From: Sphingomonas sp.
GTDB taxonomy: Bacteria > Pseudomonadota > Alphaproteobacteria > Sphingomonadales > Sphingomonadaceae
Assembly (NCBI GenBank): GCA_025936675.1
Contig: JAICSX010000023.1
Location: forward strand, 1-34,199
Reading direction: 5' to 3'
Length of the DNA stretch: 34,199 bases
The notes below the pieces were generated by a model. That model saw nothing but the letters and a program-made list of their open reading frames with translations. It had not been told where the DNA came from and made no database searches. The position numbers and the translations under genes were made by a program. Positions 1-8,820 of the stretch are shown here, piece by piece; the first letter of the stretch is position 1, and each line of letters starts with the position of its first letter.

Positions 1-2
1 GC

Positions 3-437
3 GGTTTCTCGTTGCGGAGCCGTAAGCTCCTGCAGGCATGCCTCGATCCCGCATTCCGGATCGTTCATCCGGAAGATCTGGCTATCTGCAGGATCAACCG
101 CGCACTCTTGGAGCAAGAGCATGGGATTCGCTTTGCCGACAGGGGCACGGCGGAGCACTTCGCCTATGAGCGCGCCCTGCCGGCGAGGCCAACATTTGGC
201 TTCCACGGGATCTTCAACATGATTCCGTTGCTCGGGGCGGACCGCTTCTGGGAGCTGTACCAAACTCTAGACGACCGAAGCACCGCCTCACTCGATCATC
301 GTTTGCTGATGGGCCAGCTCGGCAGGGGCAGGCACGCGTCGCGGCGCCGCGTTCGCCTCACGCGCGACCGGATCGCTTGCGCTGTTCAACAACTGCGCGG
401 AAAGCTCAGGCGGCTTGCCGGACCTCAGGTTCACTGA
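3..437 (+). CDS. DUF5672 family protein, C-terminal part (5' end outside window)
   Basis: The reading frame is open from the left edge, so this is the C-terminal 144 codons of a longer protein. The first visible residues (GFSLRSRKLL), then a segment rich in acidic and Arg residues, then FGFHGIFNM, match the end of the DUF5672 family as I know it. That family is found in polysaccharide loci and is thought to be glycosyltransferase-like; no activity is established. The last ~45 residues are basic (many Arg) and do not look conserved. The 3' end overlaps the 3' end of the convergent glycosyltransferase gene by 32 bases, so the basic tail may be a relaxed or eroded terminus. Family assignment is fairly sure; function is not. 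Confidence 0.72.
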   Translation, partial: GFSLRSRKLLQACLDPAFRIVHPEDLAICRINRALLEQEHGIRFADRGTAEHFAYERALPARPTFGFHGIFNMIPLLGADRFWELYQTLDDRSTASLDHRLLMGQLGRGRHASRRRVRLTRDRIACAVQQLRGKLRRLAGPQVH

Positions 438-1131
438 GCGACTGAAGGTAGAGGTCGCGCTCGCGCAGCCAAAGGTCGGCATAATCGCAGTCCTGCCACT
501 GCTCAAACCACGGGCCACCGTTGGTATAGTGGATGACATGCGGCGTCGCGCGAGGCTTTACATATTCGCCCTCGAGGAAGTTCCAGGCCAGGTCGAGCGC
601 GCCGATCGCATCCTGGTCCCGAACCCACTCGAAGCGATGGAGGTAGGCCGGGCTGGCCGAGTCCACCACGATCGGGGTAAGCGCACGAACATCGGGATGA
701 TCACAGTTGAAGAGGATGAACGACGACCAGTTCTTGCGCGGATAGGTGGTCTGCCGCTTCCCATCCATCTTGACCTGGTGCGCCGGGACATAGTCATGTT
801 GAACGCAATAAACGGCTTTAGATGAATCAAGCCCGCTAAGCACGTTGCGCACGTCCGTCGTGAAGAGGAAGTCGCAGTCGCAAAACAGCACCCAGCCGCG
901 CTGAGCGGCGAGGAAGGGGGTGAGAAACCGGGTCAGCGAGAATTCGGTCGACGCGCCCGCGTCGATCGGCCGGTTGTACAAGCCAAGCTCGCGCAAGGCT
1001 CTCTGGCGCAAGGGGATCACGTTGACGCTCTGGTCCGAATGTCGCAGGAGCGAATGCCGGCAGACCTGCCAAGCAATATCCTCCCTGCTATCGTATCCGA
1101 CGAAAACTTTGACCGGTAACCTGTCGACCAT
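406..1131 (-). CDS. GT-A fold glycosyltransferase (GT8-like)
   Basis: A 241-residue predicted cytoplasmic glycosyltransferase. The N-terminus (VKVFVGYDSRED) is the first beta strand and nucleotide-binding loop of a GT-A fold. FCDCDFLF at residues 83-90 carries the metal-binding DxD (D85, D87), and HYTNGGPWF from H201 supplies the C-terminal His that usually helps bind metal and diphosphate in GT8-like enzymes. The protein is short but complete for this type. It runs opposite to the genes around it and overlaps the upstream DUF5672 gene tail to tail. The ATG start is preceded by a G-rich stretch. It probably adds one sugar during capsule or other surface glycan assembly; donor and acceptor cannot be read from sequence. 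Confidence 0.85.
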   Translation of the reverse strand: MVDRLPVKVFVGYDSREDIAWQVCRHSLLRHSDQSVNVIPLRQRALRELGLYNRPIDAGASTEFSLTRFLTPFLAAQRGWVLFCDCDFLFTTDVRNVLSGLDSSKAVYCVQHDYVPAHQVKMDGKRQTTYPRKNWSSFILFNCDHPDVRALTPIVVDSASPAYLHRFEWVRDQDAIGALDLAWNFLEGEYVKPRATPHVIHYTNGGPWFEQWQDCDYADLWLRERDLYLQSLSEPEVRQAA

Positions 1132-1304
1132 TCAACGCCCCACTCTAACGCTCGAACGACGGATTTCTCGCCCCCGCCCACACTTGCCCTTTCAAAATCA
1201 CAATGGCAAGACTTGCAAAAGCTCACACTGGTCGACTTGACGTTTCGTTATTGTTACGAGCGCGTACCAGCTTTGTGGATATCGAGTAATTAAACGATAA
1301 TTAA
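1132..1304. promoter_or_regulatory. Divergent intergenic region with possible promoter for the 1305 operon
   Basis: This 173-base gap separates the leftward glycosyltransferase gene from the rightward sulfotransferase-fusion gene, so it must hold both promoters or their equivalents. TTGACG at 1237-1242 resembles a -35 box for the rightward gene, but I see no good -10 at the right spacing. The last 20 bases before the start codon are very AT-rich and contain AATTAAA twice, at about 1288 and 1299. There is no clear Shine-Dalgarno sequence ahead of the ATG at 1305. The promoter assignment is weak. Confidence 0.3.
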
Positions 1305-4300
1305 ATGGCCGAGCCGAGATTTAATAGCGCCGCGGTTGTTCTTGGTATGCACCGCTCCGGCACTTCGGCGTTGGCTGGAGTGCTTGCCCTAGCAGGCTTT
1401 TCCGCTCCCAAGACTTTGCTTCCTTCCAGCGCCGTCAATGAGCGCGGCTTCTGGGAGTCGACGCCGGTCAAGGCGCTGAATGATTCTTTCTTCGCCGAAT
1501 TGGGTACAACTTGGCATGCGCTCGACTCGATTGACTTTACCAAATTGGCTACAGGGCAATTGGCGTCGATGCGAACTCGAGTTGAGGAGGTCGTACTTGG
1601 ACAATTCAACGCAGGTGCTTCTCCGCTAATCAAAGATCCGCGTTTGTGTCGACTCTTGCCTATGTGGATGCCGACGCTAACGGACCTCTCCGATCGAGTA
1701 GTGTATCCGATAATCATTCGGAATCCTGTGGAGGTCGCGGAATCGCTATCACTACGCAATGATTTTGATGCAGACCTGAGCTATCTCTTGTGGGCCAGAT
1801 ACTATCTCGACGCGGAGATACATACTCGAGGGCTACCTCGATGCTGTCTGTCGTATGAGCGACTGCTGGACGATTGGCGCGCTTCTCTTGAAACGATCTG
1901 CGACGCGCTCGGCAAAGCTCAATCGGAAGCACTTGTCGATAAGCAGATAGACGAATTTGTATCAGCGGAACTCCGCCATCATCGAGCACCAGGCGAAAAT
2001 CTTGTTGCCGAACTCGGACGCTGGCCAATCGTGCACGATGCGTATTGCGTGCTGCTTAGCTGGGTTGAAGGCGGGCAACCCAGCAATGGTGATTTCAGGA
2101 CGCTCGACAAAGCGCGAGCGCATTTCGACGAGTTCAGCGGACCTATATCGCAACTCGTCGAAAAAGGGCGACTGGACCGTAAGCGCCTCGCCAATGCGAG
2201 ATCGCAGAAGGAAGATGTGTCTGCCGAACTGGCGAAAGCGCGAAAAGCGCTCGACGATCGGAAGAGGGTGTACTCGCTGCTGAAGGCGCAGTCCGCTGCG
2301 CAAACCGCGCTCCAGGCGCGCGTTCAATCCGCGGTAGAGTCGCTTGGTAACGCCATTCGCGAACGTGCCAAGCTCGAGAGCCGGGTGTCGGACATGTCAG
2401 CTGAGGCGGCGAGAGAACGCGCGGCGCTTCACAAACTACTTGCCGATGCCGCAGCAGCGGCGCGCGCCGAGCGCGGCAAGCTCGAGAAATCGCTCCGCAA
2501 CGCAACCGCTGCACGGGACAAGCTTGCTCAAGACCTGAAGCGGATACGCGCCGATTCTGTTCTCCTTGCCAAGCAAAAAGAACGCGAGCGCTCGGCGGCT
2601 GAGCATGAGTTCCAAACAAGGCTGGCTGCCCTACAATCCGAGCAAAAGGGGTCGGAAACCGAATTAAAGGACGTCAAGCGCAAGTATCGTTCAACGCAAC
2701 ATCAGCTTGAACGCGAGCGCGAAAAACTACGCAGGACAAGCGAACAACTGACGGAGGTTGAAAAGCGCTTGGCGGCGCTGTGCCAATCGCGCGTGTGGCG
2801 CAGCTACACTGCAGTAAATGCACTCATCGGTTGGATCGTCGTTTTCATCAAGCGTGTCGCTAGTCCCCATGCGCGGAAAAGGCGGGTAGAAGGCCTCACA
2901 TTACTCCGCAATTCACCCCTGTTCGACGCTGAATGGTATCTCAACCGCTATCCAGACGTTCGTGCAGCCGCCATCGATCCTGGTGTTCATTACCTAGAAA
3001 GCGGCTGGCGCGAAGGGCGCGATCCGAGCCCCTCATTCTCGTCCGGCTCATACCTTCGTTCGAATGCAGATGTAGCTCGCGCCGGACTAAACCCGCTGCT
3101 CCATTACATCGAGTTTGGGCGTTCCGAGGGCCGCAAGATCGCCGATTCCTCGCGAGCGGCCATTACGGCTCCAGTCGTTCCCGATCCCGCGTTCGGCCCT
3201 GCGGCCGCGTGTGCGAGTTTTCCGCTTAGAGATCGACCGCCGATCCGTTGGCGGCGTGCTGCCCGCCTCAACAACAGTGAGAATGACTTAATTGTCATTG
3301 GCGAGCAGGGGATCGGTTTCCCCGGAAGCTTTCAGGAGCGGAGCGAGATCGAAGCCGCTTTCCACCGGCTGGCAACATTGTCCGGCTACCCTTCAGTGAA
3401 ACGTGACCCCCCGCAGGATTGCACTGGCGTCATCACATCCGAGTGCGCTTTGACCGACGCCTGGTATGTCAATGCCACGCGTCTTCGATCCCGATGGCGC
3501 ACTGAATCCGGCCCCGTCGTGGTCCGCGGCTATCAACGCGACCCGGCGCAAGATGGGATTTTGACACTGGTCGGCGAGGGGCTCGCGGTTGATGCGATCG
3601 ACTTCATCGACTTCAATCTCGCCAATGCCTTTTTTCCATTGTTATGCGTGTTCTCCGACCCGGACGGGACGGCGAGATCGGCCGAGCTTCTCGCATTTCC
3701 GTCACTAAGTCGCGGCGGCGCGCATTACGCCGAACTGCTGGCGATCGAATGCGCCACGGATCCCGGCTGCCCCTTCGATATCATCGCCGTATCCGACATG
3801 CTGGCCGAGCGCGTTGCCAGAGTGATCAACGGTGATCGCCGCCCGTTCATCGCGAAAATTGCAATCCATCTGCCTGGAGCGGACGGTTCGGAGCCGCTGT
3901 TTCAAAACGACTTCCGCGACTGGCTCTCGAATGTCATGCGGATCGACGTAGAGCCTCTTCAGGGCGCCTCCCGAAATGCCGGCGATGCCTACCTTGCCAC
4001 CGCTGCACGACTTTCGACGAAAGGCCGCAAAAGCGGTGCGACCATGATCCTCTCGGGCGACATGGTCCCGAGCATCAGCGCGCTCGCCCGCGCCGCAGAC
4101 AGCGCGGAATTGCCAAGCCCGGAGATTGTCCTTCCACTCGTGATCGCCGACAGCGACCCGGCACAACCAGCGACATTGATAGCCATGCCGCCCGTGGACG
4201 CCCAAGCACTCACGCCGGCGGCCAACGACTGGGCGCCGGCGTGGCCGAGGCTCGCAGCTGGGCATAAATGCGCGCCTGACGAACCCTTGCAATTGGCGGC

Positions 4301-5072
4301 CGTTCGGCACCCGAAACGGTCGTTGCCGACCGATTCCGAGCTCTTGCTACCAATCGCCCCCCCTGCCCTCGAGCTGCGTCAAGTCGAGCAGCCGATCACC
4401 TGGCTGATCTTTCCCGAAGACTGGGATGACGAGGTCCTGGCACAAGCGCTCCAGGCGCTCGCCATTCAGGAGGCTGGGTCCGCCACCGTTATCGCGTTGA
4501 TTGGCGAAGGCGCGTCCGCAGCCGAGGCCCTCGCGAAGCTCCTCTTCCCCGAGCGCTGCCTTATGAGCGCCGACGTGACAACGGGGTTGGGCAGCGTCAA
4601 AACGCCGTTGGTCGGCTATCTCGGCCCCAATGTCGTGCTCCACGACCGGCGCACCTCGCTTGTGCTATCGGGAATGCTTGAGGACGCAAGCGTCGTGTCG
4701 GCCTCCTGCGTCCTCGTCTCGGCCGAGAAGCGAGGAAAGGCCTGGCACATGGCCGTGGCCGATCCCGGCCTTTTCGCCGGCGTGAACGGCGCCGCTGATC
4801 AGCTGCCGAGACATTGCGATGAAGCCCGTCTGTTCTGGCGGTCGACCTATCCCGCGCTTCGGCCGCCGCGCGACCTTTGGCTCGCCAAGTCGGTTGCTGT
4901 TCGTGGCTGGCTCGAGCGTGCCGGCCCGCTGCGAGCGCACGAGGGCATCCAGGCCTGCACCTCGCTAGTGACTGCCAGCTATGGCGGTAACCGCACCGCC
5001 AATCCGGCGCACGTGCGTCCGCCGGCGTCGGCGGAGGGGCAGGCGATCCGGTCCGAGGCGCTGTTCGGATGA
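1305..5072 (+). CDS. Giant fusion: sulfotransferase domain, coiled coil, YPDV-type repeats and unknown C-terminal domain
   Basis: A 1255-residue protein with at least four parts. Residues 1-270 resemble bacterial sulfotransferases: the P-loop GMHRSGTSAL (14-23) for the 5'-phosphosulfate of PAPS, and RNPVEVAESL, which fits the 3'-phosphate site. Residues about 285-495 are a long Ala/Glu/Lys/Arg-rich coiled coil. A hydrophobic stretch follows near 500-520 (NALIGWIVVFIKRV). Residues about 538-611 hold two ~37-residue repeats of the type FDAEWYLNRYPDV...HYLESGWREGRDP, seen in large glycosyltransferases of surface-polysaccharide loci. Residues 615-1255 are not recognised; parts look like a degenerate GT-A fold. 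The 5' third is visibly AT-richer than the rest, and a C7 tract lies at 4357-4363. The stop overlaps the next start (ATGA), so the two are coupled. It may sulfate a glycan while scaffolding other enzymes. Confidence 0.85.
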   Translation: MAEPRFNSAAVVLGMHRSGTSALAGVLALAGFSAPKTLLPSSAVNERGFWESTPVKALNDSFFAELGTTWHALDSIDFTKLATGQLASMRTRVEEVVLGQFNAGASPLIKDPRLCRLLPMWMPTLTDLSDRVVYPIIIRNPVEVAESLSLRNDFDADLSYLLWARYYLDAEIHTRGLPRCCLSYERLLDDWRASLETICDALGKAQSEALVDKQIDEFVSAELRHHRAPGENLVAELGRWPIVHDAYCVLLSWVEGGQPSNGDFRTLDKARAHFDEFSGPISQLVEKGRLDRKRLANARSQKEDVSAELAKARKALDDRKRVYSLLKAQSAAQTALQARVQSAVESLGNAIRERAKLESRVSDMSAEAARERAALHKLLADAAAAARAERGKLEKSLRNATAARDKLAQDLKRIRADSVLLAKQKERERSAAEHEFQTRLAALQSEQKGSETELKDVKRKYRSTQHQLEREREKLRRTSEQLTEVEKRLAALCQSRVWRSYTAVNALIGWIVVFIKRVASPHARKRRVEGLTLLRNSPLFDAEWYLNRYPDVRAAAIDPGVHYLESGWREGRDPSPSFSSGSYLRSNADVARAGLNPLLHYIEFGRSEGRKIADSSRAAITAPVVPDPAFGPAAACASFPLRDRPPIRWRRAARLNNSENDLIVIGEQGIGFPGSFQERSEIEAAFHRLATLSGYPSVKRDPPQDCTGVITSECALTDAWYVNATRLRSRWRTESGPVVVRGYQRDPAQDGILTLVGEGLAVDAIDFIDFNLANAFFPLLCVFSDPDGTARSAELLAFPSLSRGGAHYAELLAIECATDPGCPFDIIAVSDMLAERVARVINGDRRPFIAKIAIHLPGADGSEPLFQNDFRDWLSNVMRIDVEPLQGASRNAGDAYLATAARLSTKGRKSGATMILSGDMVPSISALARAADSAELPSPEIVLPLVIADSDPAQPATLIAMPPVDAQALTPAANDWAPAWPRLAAGHKCAPDEPLQLAAVRHPKRSLPTDSELLLPIAPPALELRQVEQPITWLIFPEDWDDEVLAQALQALAIQEAGSATVIALIGEGASAAEALAKLLFPERCLMSADVTTGLGSVKTPLVGYLGPNVVLHDRRTSLVLSGMLEDASVVSASCVLVSAEKRGKAWHMAVADPGLFAGVNGAADQLPRHCDEARLFWRSTYPALRPPRDLWLAKSVAVRGWLERAGPLRAHEGIQACTSLVTASYGGNRTANPAHVRPPASAEGQAIRSEALFG

Positions 5073-6565
5073 AGGTCACTGTGCTGGTCCCGTCCGAGGA
5101 GTACAAGAGCTATGCCGGCGCCCGTATCCGTTATGGCCGGCTGTCGCCCGAGCTGCAGCGGCTCGGCATCGACCTGCACCTCGCGGAGATCGAAAGCGTC
5201 GACCCAAACGTCGATGCCAGCGATGCGCTGCTCATCAGCAAGTGCCACGACGCGCGGGCGTTGGTCGCCGCCGCCGCGGGGCGCCGCCGCGGGCAGCTGG
5301 TCGGAGTGGACCTGTTCGACGATTATTTCAGCCAAACGGCCGACAGCCGCTTAACCCGCTTCCGCTCGTGGCTCGCCCAGCTTCTCCCGCTCAGCGATTT
5401 CGCGTTGTGCTCGACGCCGGTGATGGCGGAGGTCGTCGGCAGCTATGCGAGCGACCTTCCGGTGCACGTCGTCAACGATCCCGGCCCACCTCTCGACAGC
5501 GACGCTTTGTCGACGTTGTTGGCGAATAAGCTCGCGCGGGTACAGCGGGAGCAGTCACTGCGCCTCGCCTGGTTCGGCGTCGGAGACAATCCCAATTTCC
5601 GCGTCGGACTGACCGACCTCGCCGGCTTTGGCGGCATGCTCAAACTCCTCGCTCGTAGCGCCGCGGACGTACGCCTGACCGTGCTCACCAACGCCCGCGC
5701 TCTCACCGCTGAGGGCCTGGCGCTGGTGGCAGGTCTTCCAGTGCCCACCACGGTCGTGGAATGGAGCGAGGACCGGGAACGCGCGCTGCTCGACGAGTCA
5801 TTCGCTTGCTTCCTCCCGGTCAACGCGCAACGTTTCAGCGCGGCGAAGTCCCTCAATCGCGCGATCACCGCTTTATCGGCCGGATGCCAGGTTATCTCCG
5901 CCGGATATCCGCTCTACGCCCTACTGGGCGACCTCATCTATCGCGACACGGATCGATTCCTCGACGATCTCGCGTCGGGCGCGATGAAGCATTCCGTCGC
6001 GAACCTCGAGACCTTCGGCCGCACAATCGAGGCGACAGCATCGCCTCGCCGCGAGGCCGCGGCCCTCGCGCAGTTCCTGGGAGCGATCCCCCGGCATTCC
6101 CCTGGGACGGACATGCCGTTGGCGTTGATCCAGGGACATTCGCCGAACGGCGTCGCACACAAGGCGGTCAAGACGTTTGGCGGCCTGTCGGTGGCGAGCC
6201 CTTATTGCCCGCCGACGATGGGCTTCGACGTGGTCTTTCATGGCGCTCCCGGGGACCTCGGCATGTATGTCGCTGAATCGGCCGCCGGGCGGCTGCTCCC
6301 CGACACACGCCGCCGCCTCGACGCCAGCACCATCATCTCGGATCGCAAGTTCTGGTTCGTGCCGCCCGCAGACGGGCCCCAAGCGAGCCGGTCCGCGGGG
6401 CTCACCCCCGCCGATGAACCGTGGTATGCCGCTCCCCTGCCCTTCCAGATTGCGACATATGGTGACACGCTGGAGCGCATCCGCGAGAGAATGGAAGCGG
6501 CATTCGGCAAGTGCCAGCTTCTCGTGTCGGAACATTCTCAGCTGCCGTTCAGCCCAGAGCTCTGA
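5069..6565 (+). CDS. GT-B-like glycosyltransferase-related protein
   Basis: A 498-residue protein whose ATG lies inside the stop of the gene before it (ATGA, 5069-5072). The N-terminal half begins MKVTVLVPSEEYKSYAGARIRYGRL and looks like the acceptor-side domain of a GT-B enzyme. Residues around 168-290 (LRLAWFGVGDNPNF..., then SAAKSLNRAITALSAGCQVISA) look like the nucleotide-sugar-side Rossmann domain, with the last segment where GT4 enzymes have their donor-binding helix. The usual Glu-x7-Glu is not obvious, so activity is uncertain. The last ~140 residues are a separate, unrecognised region. Most likely a capsule glycosyltransferase or a non-catalytic relative working with the neighbouring fusion protein. 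Confidence 0.7.
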   Translation: MKVTVLVPSEEYKSYAGARIRYGRLSPELQRLGIDLHLAEIESVDPNVDASDALLISKCHDARALVAAAAGRRRGQLVGVDLFDDYFSQTADSRLTRFRSWLAQLLPLSDFALCSTPVMAEVVGSYASDLPVHVVNDPGPPLDSDALSTLLANKLARVQREQSLRLAWFGVGDNPNFRVGLTDLAGFGGMLKLLARSAADVRLTVLTNARALTAEGLALVAGLPVPTTVVEWSEDRERALLDESFACFLPVNAQRFSAAKSLNRAITALSAGCQVISAGYPLYALLGDLIYRDTDRFLDDLASGAMKHSVANLETFGRTIEATASPRREAAALAQFLGAIPRHSPGTDMPLALIQGHSPNGVAHKAVKTFGGLSVASPYCPPTMGFDVVFHGAPGDLGMYVAESAAGRLLPDTRRRLDASTIISDRKFWFVPPADGPQASRSAGLTPADEPWYAAPLPFQIATYGDTLERIRERMEAAFGKCQLLVSEHSQLPFSPEL

Positions 6566-6576
6566 TCGGTAAAGTC

Positions 6577-8820
6577 ATGCAGCGGGACCGCACTGCCATC
6601 TTCCTCATCAACCTCGTCCAGGATGTAAACATCCTGCGGCCACTGGTTTTCATGGCAACGCGGGATTTCGGTTTTCGCGGCCTGCTGCTCGTCTCCACGA
6701 AATTTTCCGGTCGGGACCTGTTCGGCATTTGGCAGGGGGAACTCGAGCAGATCTGCACCGAGACCGGCGCGGAGCTGCGGTTCTTCGAGAACGATTGGGA
6801 CGCGCATCAGGCGTTCCAAGGCGAGGGCATCATCTTCTCGGCGAGCGAGACCCACCTGCCGAACCACGCAACAACCCACGATATCTTCCGCCATGCGCCT
6901 GCCAGCTTTCTGAAGGTTACGCTTCAGCACGGGTTCGAATGCGTTGGCTTTCGGCACAGCGCGGATCATGTACGTGCCCACGGCCCCACTGCCTCGTTCG
7001 GCGCCGATATCGTGTGCGCCTGGCAGGAACCGGCGCACCTGACCGCACTGGCGAACTCGCAGCTTGGCAAGGTATTGGTGACCGGACCAACGGCGGCTCT
7101 CCAACAGCCGACCAGCAGCGGCTTGCGGGAAAAGCCCACGCGCGGGATCGTTTGTGAAAACCTCCACTCCGTGCGGTTGAACGGAGCCGGCGACTTCAAG
7201 ACGGAGTTTGTTGCTGCTTTCGCCGACTTCTGCCGCCTTCTCGAGCTGGAGCGCTGCAACGTCACTCTCAGGCCTCACCCGGGCGGCCAATATGTCCTGA
7301 AGAACAAGGTGCCGCTCCCGCGTAACGCGGAGGTGAACAATGCGCCCATGTACCGTCTGGATCTCAGCCAATTTGCATACGGCATCTCGGCTCCGTCTTC
7401 GGTCTTGATCGACATGCTGCTTGCGGGGATTCCGACAGCGGTATGGCTCGATGCAAAAGGCGGAATGGACGGCGCGAACTATGAGGGCTTGACCACCGTT
7501 TCATCACCACGCGAGTGGCTGGATTTCAGCCGCGCGGCCATCAGTGATCCCACTCCATTTCTCGATCTTCAGCAGGCTTTCCTGGATCGCCAGGCGATGC
7601 CACTGGAGCCGACCGATGTATTTGCGCGGTACGCGGAGCTGTTTGAATCGCTGCAACGCGTCGAAATCCGGCCCCCGGCTTTCGTCCAGGAACGCGAACG
7701 GATCATGTTTGTCGCGAACGCGAACGTTCCGACTCTCCAACTGAGCTTCGAGCGGCCTCTGGCGCCACTCGTTGCGCGCGGCGAAATCGCCACCAAGCTC
7801 ATGACGGAACAGCAGCTGCGCCAGCAGCGGGAATTCATGGGCGATCACGCAGACCAGGCTCGGTGGGTCAGGCGTCAGCTCGACAGCTTCGATCCCTCGG
7901 TCATCATTTTCTGTCGCTACAGCGGCCCCGCCGCCAACCATATCGTCGATTGGGCCCGTGAGAACGGGGTGCCCGTCATCTATCATATCGACGATGACCT
8001 GCTGGCGATCCCGACCGAAATCGGCGAGCGCAAGTTCGAGCTTCACAATGCGCCCGAGCGGCTCTCAACTGTTCGGTTCCTCCTGGAGGCCGCCGACCTG
8101 GTTTACGCTTCAACCCAGAAGCTCCGGACACGGCTGCTTGAGCAATTCCCCGGACGGCCGGTCGTGTCCGGAGAAGTCTATTGTTCAGGATCTGTGCTGA
8201 GGCGTCCATCCGGTGCCGTCGGCACAACAACAATCGGCTACATGGCCAGCGCCGATCACGCGCATAATCTTGATCTGGTGCTACCCGCGATCGAGCGAGT
8301 CCTCGATGCTAATCCTGAAGTCAGATTCGAACTATTTGGTTCTATTCCGGTATCCGAAGCGCTTCTGCGTCTTGGAGAACGAGTAACTACAGCACCCCCG
8401 ATCGCAAACTACGCCAAGTTCCTGGAGGAATTCGCGACACGCGGCTGGGACGTGGGTATCTGTCCGCTCGTTCCAATCCACTTCAATCTGATGAAGGCCA
8501 ACACGAAGTGGGTCGAATATACGAGCAGCGGCGTGGCTGTCGTTGCGAGCAGGGGAACGGTCTATGACGATTGTTGCGGCGATGGCTGCGGGATTCTTGC
8601 GACGACGGAAGACGAATGGTTCGAAGCGCTAAATCTGCTCGTCACCAATGTCGACGCTCGCGTTCAGATGGTCAACCGTGCTCAGGAGAAGCTTGAGCGC
8701 GATTACAACATCGGCCGCTTGCGTGAGCAGGTTCTCGACGTCATCAACTCGGCTCGCGAGCTCCAAGGCTCGCAAGTATCTAAAATTGGACAGGAATCTC
8801 CTGTTTGGCAGACTGCATGA
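6577..8820 (+). CDS. Two-domain glycosyltransferase: CDP-glycerol-transferase-like GT-B plus GT4-like
   Basis: I chose the ATG at 6577 (747 residues). The frame extends upstream to a GTG at 6511, but that would overlap the previous gene by 55 bases. The N-terminal half resembles CDP-glycerol/teichoic-type GT-B transferases: LRPHPGG near 230 and SAPSSVLIDMLLAGIPTAVWL near 270-290. A second transferase starts near 374 (RIMFVANANVPTLQLSFERP), with YHIDDDLLAIP near 468, GYMASADHAHNLDLVLPAI near 553 and KWVEYTSSGVAVVAS near 643, matching GT4-like proteins that carry an IDDD segment. Two catalytic modules in one chain could add alternating units of a repeat, as known for other bifunctional capsule synthases; that is inference. 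The stop overlaps the next small gene (ATGA). Confidence 0.82.
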   Translation: MQRDRTAIFLINLVQDVNILRPLVFMATRDFGFRGLLLVSTKFSGRDLFGIWQGELEQICTETGAELRFFENDWDAHQAFQGEGIIFSASETHLPNHATTHDIFRHAPASFLKVTLQHGFECVGFRHSADHVRAHGPTASFGADIVCAWQEPAHLTALANSQLGKVLVTGPTAALQQPTSSGLREKPTRGIVCENLHSVRLNGAGDFKTEFVAAFADFCRLLELERCNVTLRPHPGGQYVLKNKVPLPRNAEVNNAPMYRLDLSQFAYGISAPSSVLIDMLLAGIPTAVWLDAKGGMDGANYEGLTTVSSPREWLDFSRAAISDPTPFLDLQQAFLDRQAMPLEPTDVFARYAELFESLQRVEIRPPAFVQERERIMFVANANVPTLQLSFERPLAPLVARGEIATKLMTEQQLRQQREFMGDHADQARWVRRQLDSFDPSVIIFCRYSGPAANHIVDWARENGVPVIYHIDDDLLAIPTEIGERKFELHNAPERLSTVRFLLEAADLVYASTQKLRTRLLEQFPGRPVVSGEVYCSGSVLRRPSGAVGTTTIGYMASADHAHNLDLVLPAIERVLDANPEVRFELFGSIPVSEALLRLGERVTTAPPIANYAKFLEEFATRGWDVGICPLVPIHFNLMKANTKWVEYTSSGVAVVASRGTVYDDCCGDGCGILATTEDEWFEALNLLVTNVDARVQMVNRAQEKLERDYNIGRLREQVLDVINSARELQGSQVSKIGQESPVWQTA

